Made by a program: the position numbers and the translations under genes. A stretch of 64,000 bases of DNA from Loktanella sp. IMCC34160 (GTDB lineage Bacteria; Pseudomonadota; Alphaproteobacteria; Rhodobacterales; Rhodobacteraceae), in assembly GCF_004145845.1 (NCBI RefSeq), contig NZ_SELP01000001.1, forward strand, positions 124,001-188,000. The letters are read 5' to 3'. Shown here in pieces: positions 44,965-55,192 of this stretch. Position 1 is the first letter of the stretch; each line of letters starts with the position of its first letter. The notes beneath the pieces were generated by a model. The model was given only the letters and a program-made list of their open reading frames with translations, had not been told where the DNA came from and did not search any database.

Positions 44965-46125
44965 CTAGGCGCTGACCTTGTCGCCCAGTTTTTCCAGCAT
45001 CGACAGGCACTGAACCATCTGGTCAAGCGAGACGAATTCGTCGGGCTTGTGGGCTTGGGCGATTGACCCCGGCCCACAGACGATCACGTCCATCCCCAAT
45101 TGTTGGAACAGCCCCGCCTCGGTTCCGAAGGGGACAAGATCGGTGGCGTTCGCCCCGGTCAGTTCGACAACCAGATCGCGGATCGCGTTCTGGTCCATCG
45201 GTTCAAGCCCGACGACCTCTCCGATCACTTCGGTGTGGATGCTGGCAGAGGGGTCCACGGCCTGCATCGCGGGCAGCAGGTGATGGGTGCAGAAGTGGTG
45301 CAGGTCTTCCTTCACGAAATCGGCGTCGGATTTCTGGACCGGGCGCATTTCCCAATCCACCCGCGCCTTGCCGGGGATCACGTTATGGGCCACGCCGCCG
45401 ATCAGCGCGCCGGTGTTGATCGTGGTCCAGGGCGGTTCGAACTGGCTGTCGGGGGGGCAGCGGTGGCGCAGTTTGTCCTTCAGTTCCAGCAGGCGGCTGA
45501 CATAGCGGACCGCGTATTCCACGGCGTTCACCCCCAGATCGGGGCCTGATCCGTGACCTTCCAGCCCATGGAAATGGGTGGAGTATTCGAAACAGCCCTT
45601 ATGACCTTCGATGATCCGCATCTCGGTGGGTTCGCCGATAAGCGCCATCGCCGGGCGATAACCCCGGTTCTGCAGTTCAGTGACAAGCGCCTGCCCGCCA
45701 AGGCAACCGGTTTCCTCGTCATGGGTAAAGGCAAAGTGGATCGGGCGGGCCAGATCGCGCGCGGCATAAAGCGGGGCCATCGACACCGCGGCGGCGATGA
45801 ATCCCTTCATGTCGCAGGCGCCGCGCCCGTAAAGAAGACCGGCCCGTTCATCCATCACGAACGGGTCGCTGGTCCAGTCCTGATCGGCCACCGGCACAAC
45901 GTCCGAATGACCCGACAGGACGATCCCGCCGTCGGCATCCGGCCCCAATGTCGCCCAAAGGTTGGCCTTGGCCCCGGTGTCATCCTGATAGACCTCGACC
46001 CGCGCGCCCGCGCGTTCCAGCCGGTCGGCAAGATATCCGATGCAGGCAAGGTTGCTGTCGGTGGACACTGTGGGAAAGGCGATCAGGTCGCGCAGGATCT
46101 CGGTTGTTTCCGAAAGCGTGGTCAT
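44965..46125 (-). CDS. argE: ArgE-like M20 deacetylase (acetylornithine deacetylase family)
   Basis: 386 aa from the ATG at 46125. M20 metallopeptidase: metal ligands in SGHSDVVP, GRGACDMKGF, HDEETGCLGG, GEPTEM and a late His in AQAHKPDE. ArgE removes the acetyl group from N-acetylornithine. Many Rhodobacterales make arginine through ArgJ, so with an Lrp regulator and an aminotransferase alongside, a catabolic role on another acyl-amino acid is also plausible. Confidence 0.85.
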   Translation of the reverse strand: MTTLSETTEILRDLIAFPTVSTDSNLACIGYLADRLERAGARVEVYQDDTGAKANLWATLGPDADGGIVLSGHSDVVPVADQDWTSDPFVMDERAGLLYGRGACDMKGFIAAAVSMAPLYAARDLARPIHFAFTHDEETGCLGGQALVTELQNRGYRPAMALIGEPTEMRIIEGHKGCFEYSTHFHGLEGHGSGPDLGVNAVEYAVRYVSRLLELKDKLRHRCPPDSQFEPPWTTINTGALIGGVAHNVIPGKARVDWEMRPVQKSDADFVKEDLHHFCTHHLLPAMQAVDPSASIHTEVIGEVVGLEPMDQNAIRDLVVELTGANATDLVPFGTEAGLFQQLGMDVIVCGPGSIAQAHKPDEFVSLDQMVQCLSMLEKLGDKVSA

Positions 46126-46216
46126 CGGCGGGCTCCGTCTGATATGGGCGAAAGATGGCAGAGGCGTCAGCGCTTCGATAGGATGAAAACGACCCGCGAC
46201 GAAAGAACAGGGACAC

Positions 46217-46696
46217 ATGATCAAGCTTGATGACCGCGACATTGCCATTCTGCGGGTGCTGGCCAGCGAGGGGCGTATCACGAAGGCCGCACTGGCCGAA
46301 CGGGTCGGGCTGACGCCGACGCCCTGCTGGGAGCGGCTGGCGAAACTGGAAAAGGCGGGGCTGATCGAAGGCTATGGCGCGCGGTTCAACCTGCGCAAGA
46401 TCGGCCCCAGCGTGACGGTCTTTGTCGTGGTGGAACTGACCGACCACACCGCCGCCAGTTTCCGCGCGTTTGAGGCCGCGATGCACCGCTATGACGAGGT
46501 CACCGGTTGTTGGGCGCTGGGCGGCGGCTATGACTATTTGCTGCAAGTCGTGACCCGAGACATCGACTGTTATCAGGCGCTGATCGACGCGCTGCTTGAG
46601 GCGCGGCTGGGGGTCGCCCGATACTACAGCTATATCGTGACGAAGCCGGTCAAGACGGGTGCGCCGCCGCCCTTCGCGGCCTTGCTCGAAGAGTGA
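46217..46696 (+). CDS. Lrp/AsnC-family regulator
   Basis: 159 aa. Helix-turn-helix (DRDIAILRVLASEGRITKAA, LTPTPCWERLAKLEKAGLI) and a RAM effector domain (GCWALGGGYDYLLQVVTRD). Divergent from the argE-like gene across 91 bp and upstream of the class III aminotransferase; likely controls both. Related proteins (DoeX) sit near ectoine-degradation genes, but no doeA/eutD hydrolase is present here. Confidence 0.9.
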   Translation: MIKLDDRDIAILRVLASEGRITKAALAERVGLTPTPCWERLAKLEKAGLIEGYGARFNLRKIGPSVTVFVVVELTDHTAASFRAFEAAMHRYDEVTGCWALGGGYDYLLQVVTRDIDCYQALIDALLEARLGVARYYSYIVTKPVKTGAPPPFAALLEE

Positions 46697-46812
46697 AAGA
46701 TTCTGCACTAGGCACTTCTGGCAGATGATTCATCTGGATAGCGGGTGATTTCCGGTCGCGGTATCGCCGGAATCCCGACATGGTCGGCACAAATGGAATC
46801 AAGGAGCCGCCA

Positions 46813-48186
46813 ATGTTGACCAATGACCAACTGAGCCAATGGGATCGCGAGAATTTCTTTCACCCGTCGACCCATCTTGCCCAACATGCGCGCGGTGAAA
46901 CCCCGACCCGCGTGATCCGCACCGCTGGCGGCGTCCATATCGAAGATCGGGACGGCACCAAGCTTCTTGATGCTTTCGCGGGCCTTTACTGCGTCAATGT
47001 CGGCTATGGCCGTCAGGAAATCGCCGAGGCGATCGCCGATCAGGCGCGCGAACTGGCCTATTACCATTCCTATGTGGGCCACGGAACCGAGGCGTCGATC
47101 ACCCTGTCGAAGATGATCCTCGATCGGGCGCCGTCGAACATGTCCAAGGTCTATTTCGGCCTTGGCGGCTCGGACGCGAATGAAACCAACGTCAAGCTGA
47201 TCTGGTATTACAACAACATCCTTGGCCGGCCGGAGAAGAAGAAGATCATCAGCCGGTGGCGCGGCTATCACGGGTCGGGTCTCGTGACCGGGTCGCTGAC
47301 CGGGCTGGAGCTGTTTCACAAGAAATTCGATCTGCCGCTGGCGCAGGTCATCCACACGGAAAGCCCCTACTATTTCCGCCGCCCCGCCCTGACCATGTCC
47401 GAGGCCGATTTCGTCGCCCATTGCGTGGCCGAACTGGAGGCGCTGATCGAGCGTGAGGGTGCAGACACCATCGCTGCCTTCATCGGCGAACCGGTCATGG
47501 GCACCGGGGGCATCGTGCCGCCGCCCGCAGGCTATTGGGCCGCGATCCAGGTCGTTTTGAAAAAGCACGATATCCTGCTGGTCGCGGACGAGGTTGTGAC
47601 CGGCTTTGGCCGTCTGGGTAGCATGTTCGGCTCTGATCACTACGGGCTTGAGGCCGATATCATCACCATCGCCAAGGGGCTGACCAGCGCCTATGCGCCG
47701 CTGTCGGGGTCGATCATTTCGGACAAAGTCTGGAAGGTTCTGGAACAGGGGACCGATGAAAACGGCCCGATCGGTCACGGCTGGACCTATTCCGCCCACC
47801 CGATCGGCGCGGCGGCCGGCGTTGCCAACCTGAAGCTTCTGGACGATCTGAACCTGATCCAGAACGCGGGCGAGGTTGGCGCCTATCTGAACGCGGCCAT
47901 GGCGGATGCGCTGGGCGATCATCCGAACGTCGGCGACATCCGGGGCGAGGGGATGCTTTGCGCTGTTGAATTCGTCAAGGACCGCGACAGCCGCACCTTC
48001 TTTGACGCCGCCGACAAGATCGGGCCGCAGGTTTCCGCCGCAATGCTGGCGCAGTCCAAGGTAATCGCGCGGGCAATGCCGCAGGGCGACATCATCGGCT
48101 ACGCGCCGCCCTTCTGCCTGACCCGAGCCGAGGCGGACGAGATCGTCGCGGCAACGGTCAGCGCGGTCAAAACCGTTCTGGGCTAA
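46813..48186 (+). CDS. Class III omega-aminotransferase (SpuC-like)
   Basis: 457 aa from the ATG at 46813, with AAGGAG 6 nt upstream. FGLGGSDANETNVKL, SRWRGYHGSGLVTGSLTG, VADEVVTGFGRLG and PLP lysine in ITIAKGLTSAYAPLSG. Resembles putrescine/polyamine:pyruvate and beta-alanine aminotransferases; taurine or hypotaurine cannot be excluded given the nearby taurine genes. Substrate not assignable from sequence alone. Confidence 0.88.
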   Translation: MLTNDQLSQWDRENFFHPSTHLAQHARGETPTRVIRTAGGVHIEDRDGTKLLDAFAGLYCVNVGYGRQEIAEAIADQARELAYYHSYVGHGTEASITLSKMILDRAPSNMSKVYFGLGGSDANETNVKLIWYYNNILGRPEKKKIISRWRGYHGSGLVTGSLTGLELFHKKFDLPLAQVIHTESPYYFRRPALTMSEADFVAHCVAELEALIEREGADTIAAFIGEPVMGTGGIVPPPAGYWAAIQVVLKKHDILLVADEVVTGFGRLGSMFGSDHYGLEADIITIAKGLTSAYAPLSGSIISDKVWKVLEQGTDENGPIGHGWTYSAHPIGAAAGVANLKLLDDLNLIQNAGEVGAYLNAAMADALGDHPNVGDIRGEGMLCAVEFVKDRDSRTFFDAADKIGPQVSAAMLAQSKVIARAMPQGDIIGYAPPFCLTRAEADEIVAATVSAVKTVLG

Positions 48187-48222
48187 GGTCAATGGGTCCG
48201 GCTCCAATGCGGGGCCGGGCCG

Positions 48223-49578
48223 TTACAGCGCGCGGCTGTGCCGCCCCTCGGGCATGGCGTAGGCGTCGATTTCCTGCGCGGCCAGGCGGGCGATCAGTCG
48301 GGCATGGTCCGTCAGCCGGATCTTATGCCCCTCAACGACCAGTTGATCCGCGAACCGCTGGCGCATCGTGTCGGTCATATCGAACAGGGCGGCCTCGGGC
48401 AGGCCGAACTGTTTTGCCAGTGCTTCGATATCCAGCCCAAAATCGCACATCAGCCGTTCGATCATCGCCGACCGCAACCTGTCATCGTCGGACATCGCAT
48501 GGCCGCGTGCAGTCGCCAGTGTTCCGCCGTCAATCGCAACGGCATATTTCGACGAGGTCGAGGAATTCTGCGCAAAACCCTGCGGATAGCGCGAGATCGC
48601 AGAGGCGCCCATGCCGATCAAAACCTCGGAGGTGTCGTCCGTATAGCCTTGGAAATTCCGATGCAGGCGGCCTTCGCGTGCGGCGACGGCAAGGCTGTCG
48701 TCCTTGCGGGCATAGTGGTCGATCCCGATTTCCACATAGTCGTCCCACAGGAACAGGTCGCGGGCGGTATCGAACAACTCCAGCCGCTCTTCGGCGCTGG
48801 GAAGCTCGTCCGCGGGGATCAGAACCTGCCGCTTGGCCATCCACGGGACGTGGGCATAACCATAGAGCGCCACACGGTCCGGGTTCAGCGACAAAACCCG
48901 CTGCACGCTATCGGCCATCCGGGCCTTGGTCTGGAACGGCAGACCGTAAAGGATATCCATGTTCAAAGAGGTCACCCCGGCGTCGCGGAGCATTTTGACG
49001 ACATCGCGGGTGTCAGAGAAACTTTGCTGGCGGCCGATTGCATCCTGAACCTTAGGGTCGAAATCCTGCACCCCGATCGAGGCGCGGGTCATCCCCACCT
49101 CGGCCAATGCGTCGATCCGTGCCTGATCGACCTCGGTCGGGTCAATCTCGACCGAGAACTGGATATCATCGGCCCAGGGTCGATAGGTTTTCAGCGCGGC
49201 GCCGAGATCACGGATCAGGTCGGGCGGAAGGAGGGTGGGCGTGCCGCCGCCAAGGTGGATCTGGCTGATTTCGACATTTCCGGGAAGGTGCCTGCCCACA
49301 AGCGCCATTTCCCGTTTCAGCAGATCAAGGTAGGGGACAAGGGGGCGGTCAGTGGCCGTCCCCTGGGTTCGACAGGCGCAGAACCAGCACAGCCGCCGAC
49401 AATAGGGAATATGCAGGTAAAGCGAAACGCGCTGCCCTTCGGGTATTGCCGCCAGCCACGCGGCGGTCTGGTCCGGCCCGACCGTTTCGCTGAAATGGTT
49501 CGCGGGCGGATAGCTGGTATATCGCGGTGCCCTGGCGTCAAAGAGTCCCAGTTGGCGCAGGCGTTCGGTTATGGGCAT
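48223..49578 (-). CDS. hemN: Oxygen-independent coproporphyrinogen III oxidase
   Basis: 451 aa, full HemN length. Radical-SAM motif YCRRLCWFC (CX3CX2C) followed by another Cys typical of true HemN, GGGTPTLL, and an N-terminal APRYTSYPPANHF. It oxidatively decarboxylates coproporphyrinogen III for haem synthesis without oxygen. Divergent from fnrL over 68 bp; HemN is a common FnrL target, but no clear FNR box is visible here. Confidence 0.95.
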   Translation of the reverse strand: MPITERLRQLGLFDARAPRYTSYPPANHFSETVGPDQTAAWLAAIPEGQRVSLYLHIPYCRRLCWFCACRTQGTATDRPLVPYLDLLKREMALVGRHLPGNVEISQIHLGGGTPTLLPPDLIRDLGAALKTYRPWADDIQFSVEIDPTEVDQARIDALAEVGMTRASIGVQDFDPKVQDAIGRQQSFSDTRDVVKMLRDAGVTSLNMDILYGLPFQTKARMADSVQRVLSLNPDRVALYGYAHVPWMAKRQVLIPADELPSAEERLELFDTARDLFLWDDYVEIGIDHYARKDDSLAVAAREGRLHRNFQGYTDDTSEVLIGMGASAISRYPQGFAQNSSTSSKYAVAIDGGTLATARGHAMSDDDRLRSAMIERLMCDFGLDIEALAKQFGLPEAALFDMTDTMRQRFADQLVVEGHKIRLTDHARLIARLAAQEIDAYAMPEGRHSRAL

Positions 49579-49646
49579 TGCACTTCCTTGGCAAAAATGG
49601 GTTACACTAGGCGCAAGTCATGCGCGAAAACGGAGTTGAGCCTGGG

Positions 49647-50384
49647 ATGACCCAGACCACGACTGATTTGGAATGTGCGGGTTGTCCGATCCGTCACAGG
49701 GCGGTTTGCGCGACCTGTGACGCGGAGGAGCTTGAGAAGCTTGAGCAGATCAAGTTCTACCGCAACTACGAGGCCGGACAGCCGATCTCTTGGGCCGGCG
49801 ACGAGATGGCCTTTGTCGGCTCTGTCGTGCGCGGCGTGGCGTCGGTCAGCCGGACGCTCGAAGACGGGCGCACCCAGATGGTCGGACTTTTGCTGCCTTC
49901 TGATTTCGTGGGGCGTCCGGGACGGGCGACCTCTCCCTACGATGTGACGGCGGTCAGCGACGTGACCCTGTGCTGTTTCCGCAGAAAGCCGTTCGAACAT
50001 CTGCTGCTTGTCGCGCCCCATGTCGCAGAGCGGTTGTTGGAAATGACCCTTGATGAGCTGGACGCCGCGCGGGAATGGATGTTGGTTCTGGGCCGCAAGA
50101 CTGCGCGGGAAAAGATCGCCAGCCTGCTGACGATCATCGCGCGCCGGGAATCGGTGATCGGCATGACCAAGACCAAGGGCCCGATCGTCGTCGAATTGCC
50201 CCTGACGCGGGAAGCGATGGCCGATTATCTTGGCCTGACGCTGGAAACTGTCAGCCGCCAGATTTCCGCGCTCAAGCGCGAGGGGCTGATCGAACTGGAT
50301 GGCAAGCGCCGGATCATCGTGCCGGATTTCACCGCACTTCTGGACGAAACGGGGGACGACGCGGACGGCGGTCTGATCGCCTGA
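49647..50384 (+). CDS. fnrL: FnrL, anaerobic Crp/Fnr-family regulator
   Basis: 245 aa from the ATG at 49647; an ATG at 49620 would add 9 residues. Cysteines for an oxygen-labile [4Fe-4S] cluster: CAGC (C10, C13), CATC (C21, C24) and CC at 109-110. DNA-binding helix LGLTLETVSRQISALKREG has the E..SR pattern that reads TTGA half-sites. Expected targets are the two FNR boxes at 51374 and 55865. Confidence 0.94.
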   Translation: MTQTTTDLECAGCPIRHRAVCATCDAEELEKLEQIKFYRNYEAGQPISWAGDEMAFVGSVVRGVASVSRTLEDGRTQMVGLLLPSDFVGRPGRATSPYDVTAVSDVTLCCFRRKPFEHLLLVAPHVAERLLEMTLDELDAAREWMLVLGRKTAREKIASLLTIIARRESVIGMTKTKGPIVVELPLTREAMADYLGLTLETVSRQISALKREGLIELDGKRRIIVPDFTALLDETGDDADGGLIA

Positions 50385-50447
50385 CCCCTGTATAGGAGAA
50401 GGGTGGGGCCGTTGAACGCCCCTATTCCCGGCCCGCGTCCCCATATC

Positions 50448-51284
50448 CTAGTGCGCCATCAGCAGGGGCAGGGTCGCATTCCCAAGAAGGTCGCGCGTCG
50501 CCCCGCCAAGGATCGATTCGCGGAACCGGGAATGCCCATAGGCCCCCATCACGATCAGGTCGGCGCCATGTTCTTCGGCAAAGCGTTCAAGAACCTCGGA
50601 CACCCGGGGCAGGGTACGGGCAAGGATCGACACCTCGGCCTTCACCCCGTGCCGGGCCAGCATCAGGCAGATCGCGCCGCCGGGGTCGGACCGTTCGGGC
50701 GAATGGCTGGGCGGGTCGATCATCACGATATCGACCTTCTCGGCGGCTTTCAGGAACGGCAGGGCCGCCCGCACCGCGTTGAAGCTCTCGCTGCTTTCGT
50801 TCCACGCCACGACGATCCGGTTGAACGGCTTCGCCGCGCCCTTTTCGGGGACTACAAGAACCGGGGCACCGGTACCGAACAGTTCTGCCTCCAACACGCT
50901 GACATGCAGCGGATTCGCCTTGTCGGAATAGGGTCTGGTGGCAACGACAAGATCGGAATAGCGGGTCAGCCGGCCAACCAAGGTATCGAGGCCCAGATGC
51001 GGGATCACCACCGGTTCGATCGCCAGCTTGGACATATTGGCGGGCAGTCCGCCCTTGATCCAATCCTGCAATTCCTCGGCGCGGGCACGCGCCTCGGCTG
51101 CGCCGGTTTCCATCACGATTGCCGCCGAACCGGCGGGCAGGGGTTCGTATCTGGCCGGGTCGACCCCGACGCAATGGATGTCCAGATGGGCATCCTGCCG
51201 GTCTGCGACCGCCAAGGCGGCAGAAAGGGCAGGCCCATCCGCGCCCGCGTCGGTCGCCACGAAAGAAATCGTCTGATAGCCCAT
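50448..51284 (-). CDS. Universal stress protein, tandem UspA domains
   Basis: 278 aa from the ATG at 51284, with GGGAGA 6 nt upstream. Two Usp folds; the second has the nucleotide-binding signature GAYGHSRFRESILGGATRDLL. Convergent with fnrL and divergent from ccoN, so the FNR box at 51374 may control it too. UspA proteins at cbb3 loci are common in alphaproteobacteria. Confidence 0.9.
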   Translation of the reverse strand: MGYQTISFVATDAGADGPALSAALAVADRQDAHLDIHCVGVDPARYEPLPAGSAAIVMETGAAEARARAEELQDWIKGGLPANMSKLAIEPVVIPHLGLDTLVGRLTRYSDLVVATRPYSDKANPLHVSVLEAELFGTGAPVLVVPEKGAAKPFNRIVVAWNESSESFNAVRAALPFLKAAEKVDIVMIDPPSHSPERSDPGGAICLMLARHGVKAEVSILARTLPRVSEVLERFAEEHGADLIVMGAYGHSRFRESILGGATRDLLGNATLPLLMAH

Positions 51285-51373
51285 GGTGCGTCTCCCTGAT
51301 CGCCGGAGGGGGTCCAAGATGTCTGCCCCGGCTGCGCTGACGTCATACCTATCAAAGGGCGGCTTGCGGAAAC

Positions 51374-51387
51374 TTGACATGGATCAA
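51374..51387. promoter_or_regulatory. FNR box upstream of ccoN (and uspA)
   Basis: TTGACatggATCAA, one mismatch from TTGATnnnnATCAA. It lies 110 nt before the ccoN ATG and 89 nt before the uspA ATG on the other strand. Likely FnrL site for induction under low oxygen. Confidence 0.85.
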
Positions 51388-51497
51388 GGCATCGGCCCGC
51401 GTCACGGGCGAAACCCCAAATCAGAGCTGAACGGCCCGAAGGGATGATTCCGTCGTCTTGGATCATCTTTAACGGGCGAAAGAAGGGAACGCTTCTC

Positions 51498-53102
51498 ATG
51501 TGGGATTGGATCAAGATAGCGGTCTGGGGGTTGATTGCCCTTCTGGCCGCCATTGCCGCGAATTTCGCGCGCGACCTGGCCTATCAGGTCCACGCGATTC
51601 TGGTGATGCTGGTCGCCGGTGGCATGTTCGTCTGGACAGTACGGACAGCCGGAGACGAAAAGGGGCCGGCGCCGACCGGCTATATGGATGGGGTTGTGCG
51701 CTACGGCGTGATCGCGACCGCCTTCTGGGGGGTCGTTGGATTCCTCGTCGGTGTGTTCATCGCGTTCCAGCTGGCCTTTCCCGAACTGAACTTTGCCTGG
51801 GCCGAAGGCTTTGGCAATTTCGGGCGGTTGCGGCCGCTGCATACCTCTGCGGTGATCTTCGCCTTCGGGGGCAACGCGCTTATCGCGACGTCCTTCTATA
51901 TCGTTCAGCGGACCTCTGCCGCCCGGCTCTGGGGCGGCAATGCTGGTTGGTTCGTGTTCTGGGGCTACCAGTTCTTCATCGTTCTGGCGGCAACCGGCTA
52001 CCTTCTTGGGGCGACCCAGTCGAAGGAATACGCCGAACCGGAATGGTATGTTGACCTGTGGCTGACGCTGGTCTGGGTGGTCTACCTTGGGGTTTTCCTC
52101 GGCACGATCATCAAGCGCAAAGAGCCGCATATCTACGTGGCCAACTGGTTCTTCCTGTCGTTCATCGTGACGGTGGCGCTGCTGCATGTGGTGAACAACA
52201 TCTCGATCCCGGTGTCGATCTTCGGGTCGAAGTCGGTTCAGGTGTTCGCTGGGGTGCAGGACGCCATGACGCAGTGGTGGTACGGACACAACGCCGTGGG
52301 CTTCTTCCTGACCGCGGGCTTCCTTGGGATGATGTACTACTTCGTGCCCAAGCAGGCGGAAAAGCCGGTCTTTTCCTACAAGCTGTCGATCGTGCACTTC
52401 TGGGCGCTGATCTTCATCTACATCTGGGCTGGTCCGCACCACCTGCACTACACCGCGCTGCCTGACTGGGCCTCGACCCTTGGCATGGTGTTCTCGGTCG
52501 TGCTGTGGATGCCGTCCTGGGGTGGTATGATCAACGGTCTGATGACGCTCTCGGGCGCATGGGACAAGATCCGGACCGATCCGATTATCCGGATGATGGT
52601 CATCTCCATCGGGTTCTACGGCATGTCCACCTTCGAAGGGCCGATGATGTCGATCCGCGTGGTGAACTCTCTGTCGCACTACACCGACTGGACCATCGGG
52701 CACGTCCATTCCGGCGCGCTTGGCTGGAACGGGATGATCACCTTCGGGGCGCTCTACTTCCTGACGCCGCGCCTGTGGAACAAGGAACGGCTCTATAGCC
52801 TGCGTCTGGTCAACTGGCACTTCTGGCTCGCCACGATCGGCATCGTTCTCTACGCCGCCTCGATGTGGGTCACGGGTATCATGGAAGGCCTGATGTGGCG
52901 TGAAGTTGATGCGCAGGGCTTCCTTGTGAACTCCTTCGCCGACACGGTGGCCGCGAAGTTCCCGATGTACGTGGTGCGTGGCACCGGCGGGATCCTCTAC
53001 CTCACTGGCGCGATCATCATGTGCTACAACCTTTGGATGACGGCCTTCGGCAACCGGGTTCCCGCCCGCGCTGCCGCCGCTGCCGCCACCCCCGCAGAAT
53101 AA
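51498..53102 (+). CDS. ccoN: cbb3-type cytochrome c oxidase subunit I
   Basis: 534 aa from the ATG at 51498; an upstream in-frame ATG at 51444 is less likely. Twelve or more membrane helices. [19 protein letters not shown] holds a low-spin haem ligand; the active-site region includes [13 protein letters not shown], the histidine pair in [13 protein letters not shown] and later haem His in [12 protein letters not shown]. High-affinity terminal oxidase catalytic subunit with haem b, b3 and CuB. Confidence 0.97.
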   Translation: MWDWIKIAVWGLIALLAAIAANFARDLAYQVHAILVMLVAGGMFVWTVRTAGDEKGPAPTGYMDGVVRYGVIATAFWGVVGFLVGVFIAFQLAFPELNFAWAEGFGNFGRLRPLHTSAVIFAFGGNALIATSFYIVQRTSAARLWGGNAGWFVFWGYQFFIVLAATGYLLGATQSKEYAEPEWYVDLWLTLVWVVYLGVFLGTIIKRKEPHIYVANWFFLSFIVTVALLHVVNNISIPVSIFGSKSVQVFAGVQDAMTQWWYGHNAVGFFLTAGFLGMMYYFVPKQAEKPVFSYKLSIVHFWALIFIYIWAGPHHLHYTALPDWASTLGMVFSVVLWMPSWGGMINGLMTLSGAWDKIRTDPIIRMMVISIGFYGMSTFEGPMMSIRVVNSLSHYTDWTIGHVHSGALGWNGMITFGALYFLTPRLWNKERLYSLRLVNWHFWLATIGIVLYAASMWVTGIMEGLMWREVDAQGFLVNSFADTVAAKFPMYVVRGTGGILYLTGAIIMCYNLWMTAFGNRVPARAAAAAATPAE

Positions 53103-53114
53103 GGAGAAAAGATC

Positions 53115-53840
53115 ATGGGAATCCTTGATCGTCACAAGGTTCTTGAAAAGAACGCCACGCTCCTTCTGGTTGCCAGCTTTGCGGTGGTCACTGTCGGGGG
53201 CATCGTGGAAATCGCGCCGCTCTTCTACCTCGAGAATACCATCGAGGATGTGGAGGGGATGCGGCCCTACTCGCCGCTGGAACTGGCCGGGCGTGACATC
53301 TACATCCGCGAAGGGTGCTATGTCTGCCACAGCCAGATGATCCGGCCGATGCGGGACGAGGTGGAACGCTACGGACATTACAGCCTTGCCGCTGAATCGA
53401 TGTACGACCACCCGTTCCAATGGGGGTCCAAGCGGACCGGGCCGGATCTGGCCCGCGTCGGTGGCCGCTATTCGGATGAATGGCACGTGGACCACCTGAC
53501 GGACCCGCAGTCGGTTGTGCCGGAATCGGTCATGCCGAAATACGGCTTCCTTCTGAATCGGGAACTGGACGGTGAATACATCGGGGAACTGATGTCCACC
53601 CACGCGCTGGTCGGTGTGCCCTATGACGAGGAAAGGATCGCCTCGGCACAGGCTGACTTTGCGGTGCAGGTCGATCCCTTCGGCGACACCGATGGGCTTT
53701 TAACCCGCTATCCGGGGGCGCAGGTGCGCAACTTCGATGGTCAGGACGCCCTGACCGAGATGGACGCACTGATCGCCTATATGCAGATGCTCGGGACGCT
53801 GGTCGATTTCTCGACCTTCACCCCCGACGCAAGCCGCTAG
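53115..53840 (+). CDS. ccoO: cbb3 oxidase monohaem subunit II
   Basis: 241 aa, with AAGGAGAAAAG before the ATG. One N-terminal membrane anchor, then haem c motif CYVCH (68-72) in [13 protein letters not shown], diagnostic of CcoO. Passes electrons from CcoP to CcoN. 12 nt after ccoN. Confidence 0.97.
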   Translation: MGILDRHKVLEKNATLLLVASFAVVTVGGIVEIAPLFYLENTIEDVEGMRPYSPLELAGRDIYIREGCYVCHSQMIRPMRDEVERYGHYSLAAESMYDHPFQWGSKRTGPDLARVGGRYSDEWHVDHLTDPQSVVPESVMPKYGFLLNRELDGEYIGELMSTHALVGVPYDEERIASAQADFAVQVDPFGDTDGLLTRYPGAQVRNFDGQDALTEMDALIAYMQMLGTLVDFSTFTPDASR

Positions 53841-53852
53841 GGGGAGGGTCTG

Positions 53853-54050
53853 ATGGACTATCACATCCTGCGCGAAATCGCTGACAGCTGGGTGCTTCTG
53901 GCGCTGTTTCTGTTCTTTGTCGGTGTCTGGTTCTGGGCCTGGCGGCCCGGATCCCGCTCGACCCACGAAGATGCGGCCAAGGTCATCTTCCGGAACGAAA
54001 CAGCCCCGGCCCAGGACACTGAACCGACCAAATCGGAGGCTCGGACATGA
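53853..54050 (+). CDS. ccoQ: cbb3 oxidase subunit CcoQ
   Basis: 65 aa with one membrane helix (WVLLALFLFFVGVWFWAW) and a charged cytoplasmic tail. Small subunit that stabilises the complex. Its stop overlaps the ccoP start (ATGA). Confidence 0.92.
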   Translation: MDYHILREIADSWVLLALFLFFVGVWFWAWRPGSRSTHEDAAKVIFRNETAPAQDTEPTKSEART

Positions 54051-54979
54051 GCAAGCAAACTGAAAAGCCCGATGTCGGCACGACCGGCCACAGCTGGGAC
54101 GGGATCGAGGAGCTGAACAACCCGTTGCCGCGTTGGTGGGTCTGGGTCTTCTACCTCTGTATCGCCTGGGGTATCTGGTACACGATCGCCTATCCGGCCT
54201 GGCCGGGGATCAAGGATGCGACCGCGGGCTACCTTGGGTATTCCACCCGGGGCGAAGTCGCCGCCGATATCAAGGCCGTCGAAGATGCCAACGCCGCCCT
54301 GACGGCAGAGCTGGCCTCTGTCGATCTGGCCACGCTGGCCGACAACGCCGAACTGAACCAGTTCGCGGTCAACGCTGGCGGGGCGGTCTTCCGCGCCAAC
54401 TGTTCGCAGTGTCACGGGTCCGGTGCTGCCGGGGCTAAGGGCTATCCGAACCTTCTGGATGACGAATGGCTCTGGGGCGGGCGCATCGACGAGATCGCCT
54501 ATACCGTCAGCCACGGCATCCGCAACGAACAGTCGTTCGATGCACGTGGGTTCGGGGGCGAAATGCCTGCCTTTGACGGTGTCCTTGCCGACGAGGAAAT
54601 CGACGCGGTCGTGGCCCATGTGCTTGCCCTTGCTGGGGAAGACCATGACGCCGCGCTTGCTGAAACGGGGGCGACGCTGTTCCTTGACAACTGTGCCGCC
54701 TGCCATGGCGACAACGGCGAAGGCAGCCTTGCCGCGACCCGCAGCTACGAAGACCCCGAAGACCTGATCGCCAATGGCGAGATGACTGGCGCCCCGGCGC
54801 TGAACAACAAGGTCTGGCTGTTCGGTGGCGACGCCGCGACGATCCGCGAAAGCATCGTCAATGGCCGCGCCGGTGTCATGCCCGCGTGGAACGAAGACTT
54901 CCGTCCCGCCGGTGGCCTGACCCGGGCCGAGGTCAATGCGGTTGCCGCCTATGTTCACCAGCTGGGTGGCGGGCAATAA
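54047..54979 (+). CDS. ccoP: cbb3 oxidase dihaem subunit III
   Basis: 310 aa. N-terminal GHSWDGIEELNNPLPRWWVW and a membrane helix, then two cytochrome c domains with CSQCH (119-123) and CAACH (216-220), with Met ligands in GEMPAFDG and GVMPAWN. Entry point for electrons from soluble cytochromes. Confidence 0.97.
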   Translation: MSKQTEKPDVGTTGHSWDGIEELNNPLPRWWVWVFYLCIAWGIWYTIAYPAWPGIKDATAGYLGYSTRGEVAADIKAVEDANAALTAELASVDLATLADNAELNQFAVNAGGAVFRANCSQCHGSGAAGAKGYPNLLDDEWLWGGRIDEIAYTVSHGIRNEQSFDARGFGGEMPAFDGVLADEEIDAVVAHVLALAGEDHDAALAETGATLFLDNCAACHGDNGEGSLAATRSYEDPEDLIANGEMTGAPALNNKVWLFGGDAATIRESIVNGRAGVMPAWNEDFRPAGGLTRAEVNAVAAYVHQLGGGQ

Positions 54980-54982
54980 AGA

Positions 54983-55013
54983 CTTCCTCCGGCCCGTTGC
55001 AGCAGGCCGGAAG
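54983..55013 (+). terminator. Hairpin after ccoP
   Basis: CCGGCC (54989-54994) pairs with GGCCGG (55005-55010), with CTTC/GAAG flanks (54983-54986, near 55011-55013). No T-tract follows, so termination may be partial. Confidence 0.45.
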
Positions 55014-55080
55014 AACCATCGGTCACGGGCTCTGTTCGCGCATGTCGCTTGACCGATGTTCCCTCTGGCGAGAGGGCAGT

Positions 55081-55113
55081 TACCCCCGGCGGGCCTTTGG
55101 TTCGCCGGGGGTA
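55081..55113. terminator. Long-stem hairpin upstream of the orphan gene
   Basis: TACCCCCGGCG (55081-55091) and CGCCGGGGGTA (55103-55113), an 11-bp perfect stem with an 11-nt loop. A few T follow on the plus strand. It probably ends ccoNOQP transcription and isolates the 215-aa gene. Confidence 0.6.
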
Positions 55114-55192
55114 ATTGGTTTGAAAACGGGTGCGCGCGCGAAGATTCCCCGCAGATGTGCTAAAGTCGTCCAATACAGTCGGAGGATGAACG

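Noticed and set aside
50405-50422. GGGGC/GCCCC hairpin between fnrL and uspA
   Set aside because: The stem is short and has no T-tract, too weak to call a terminator.
51402-53603. A 733-aa minus-strand ORF opposite ccoN and ccoO
   Set aside because: It lies fully antisense to two well conserved oxidase genes; long antisense frames are expected in high-GC codon use.
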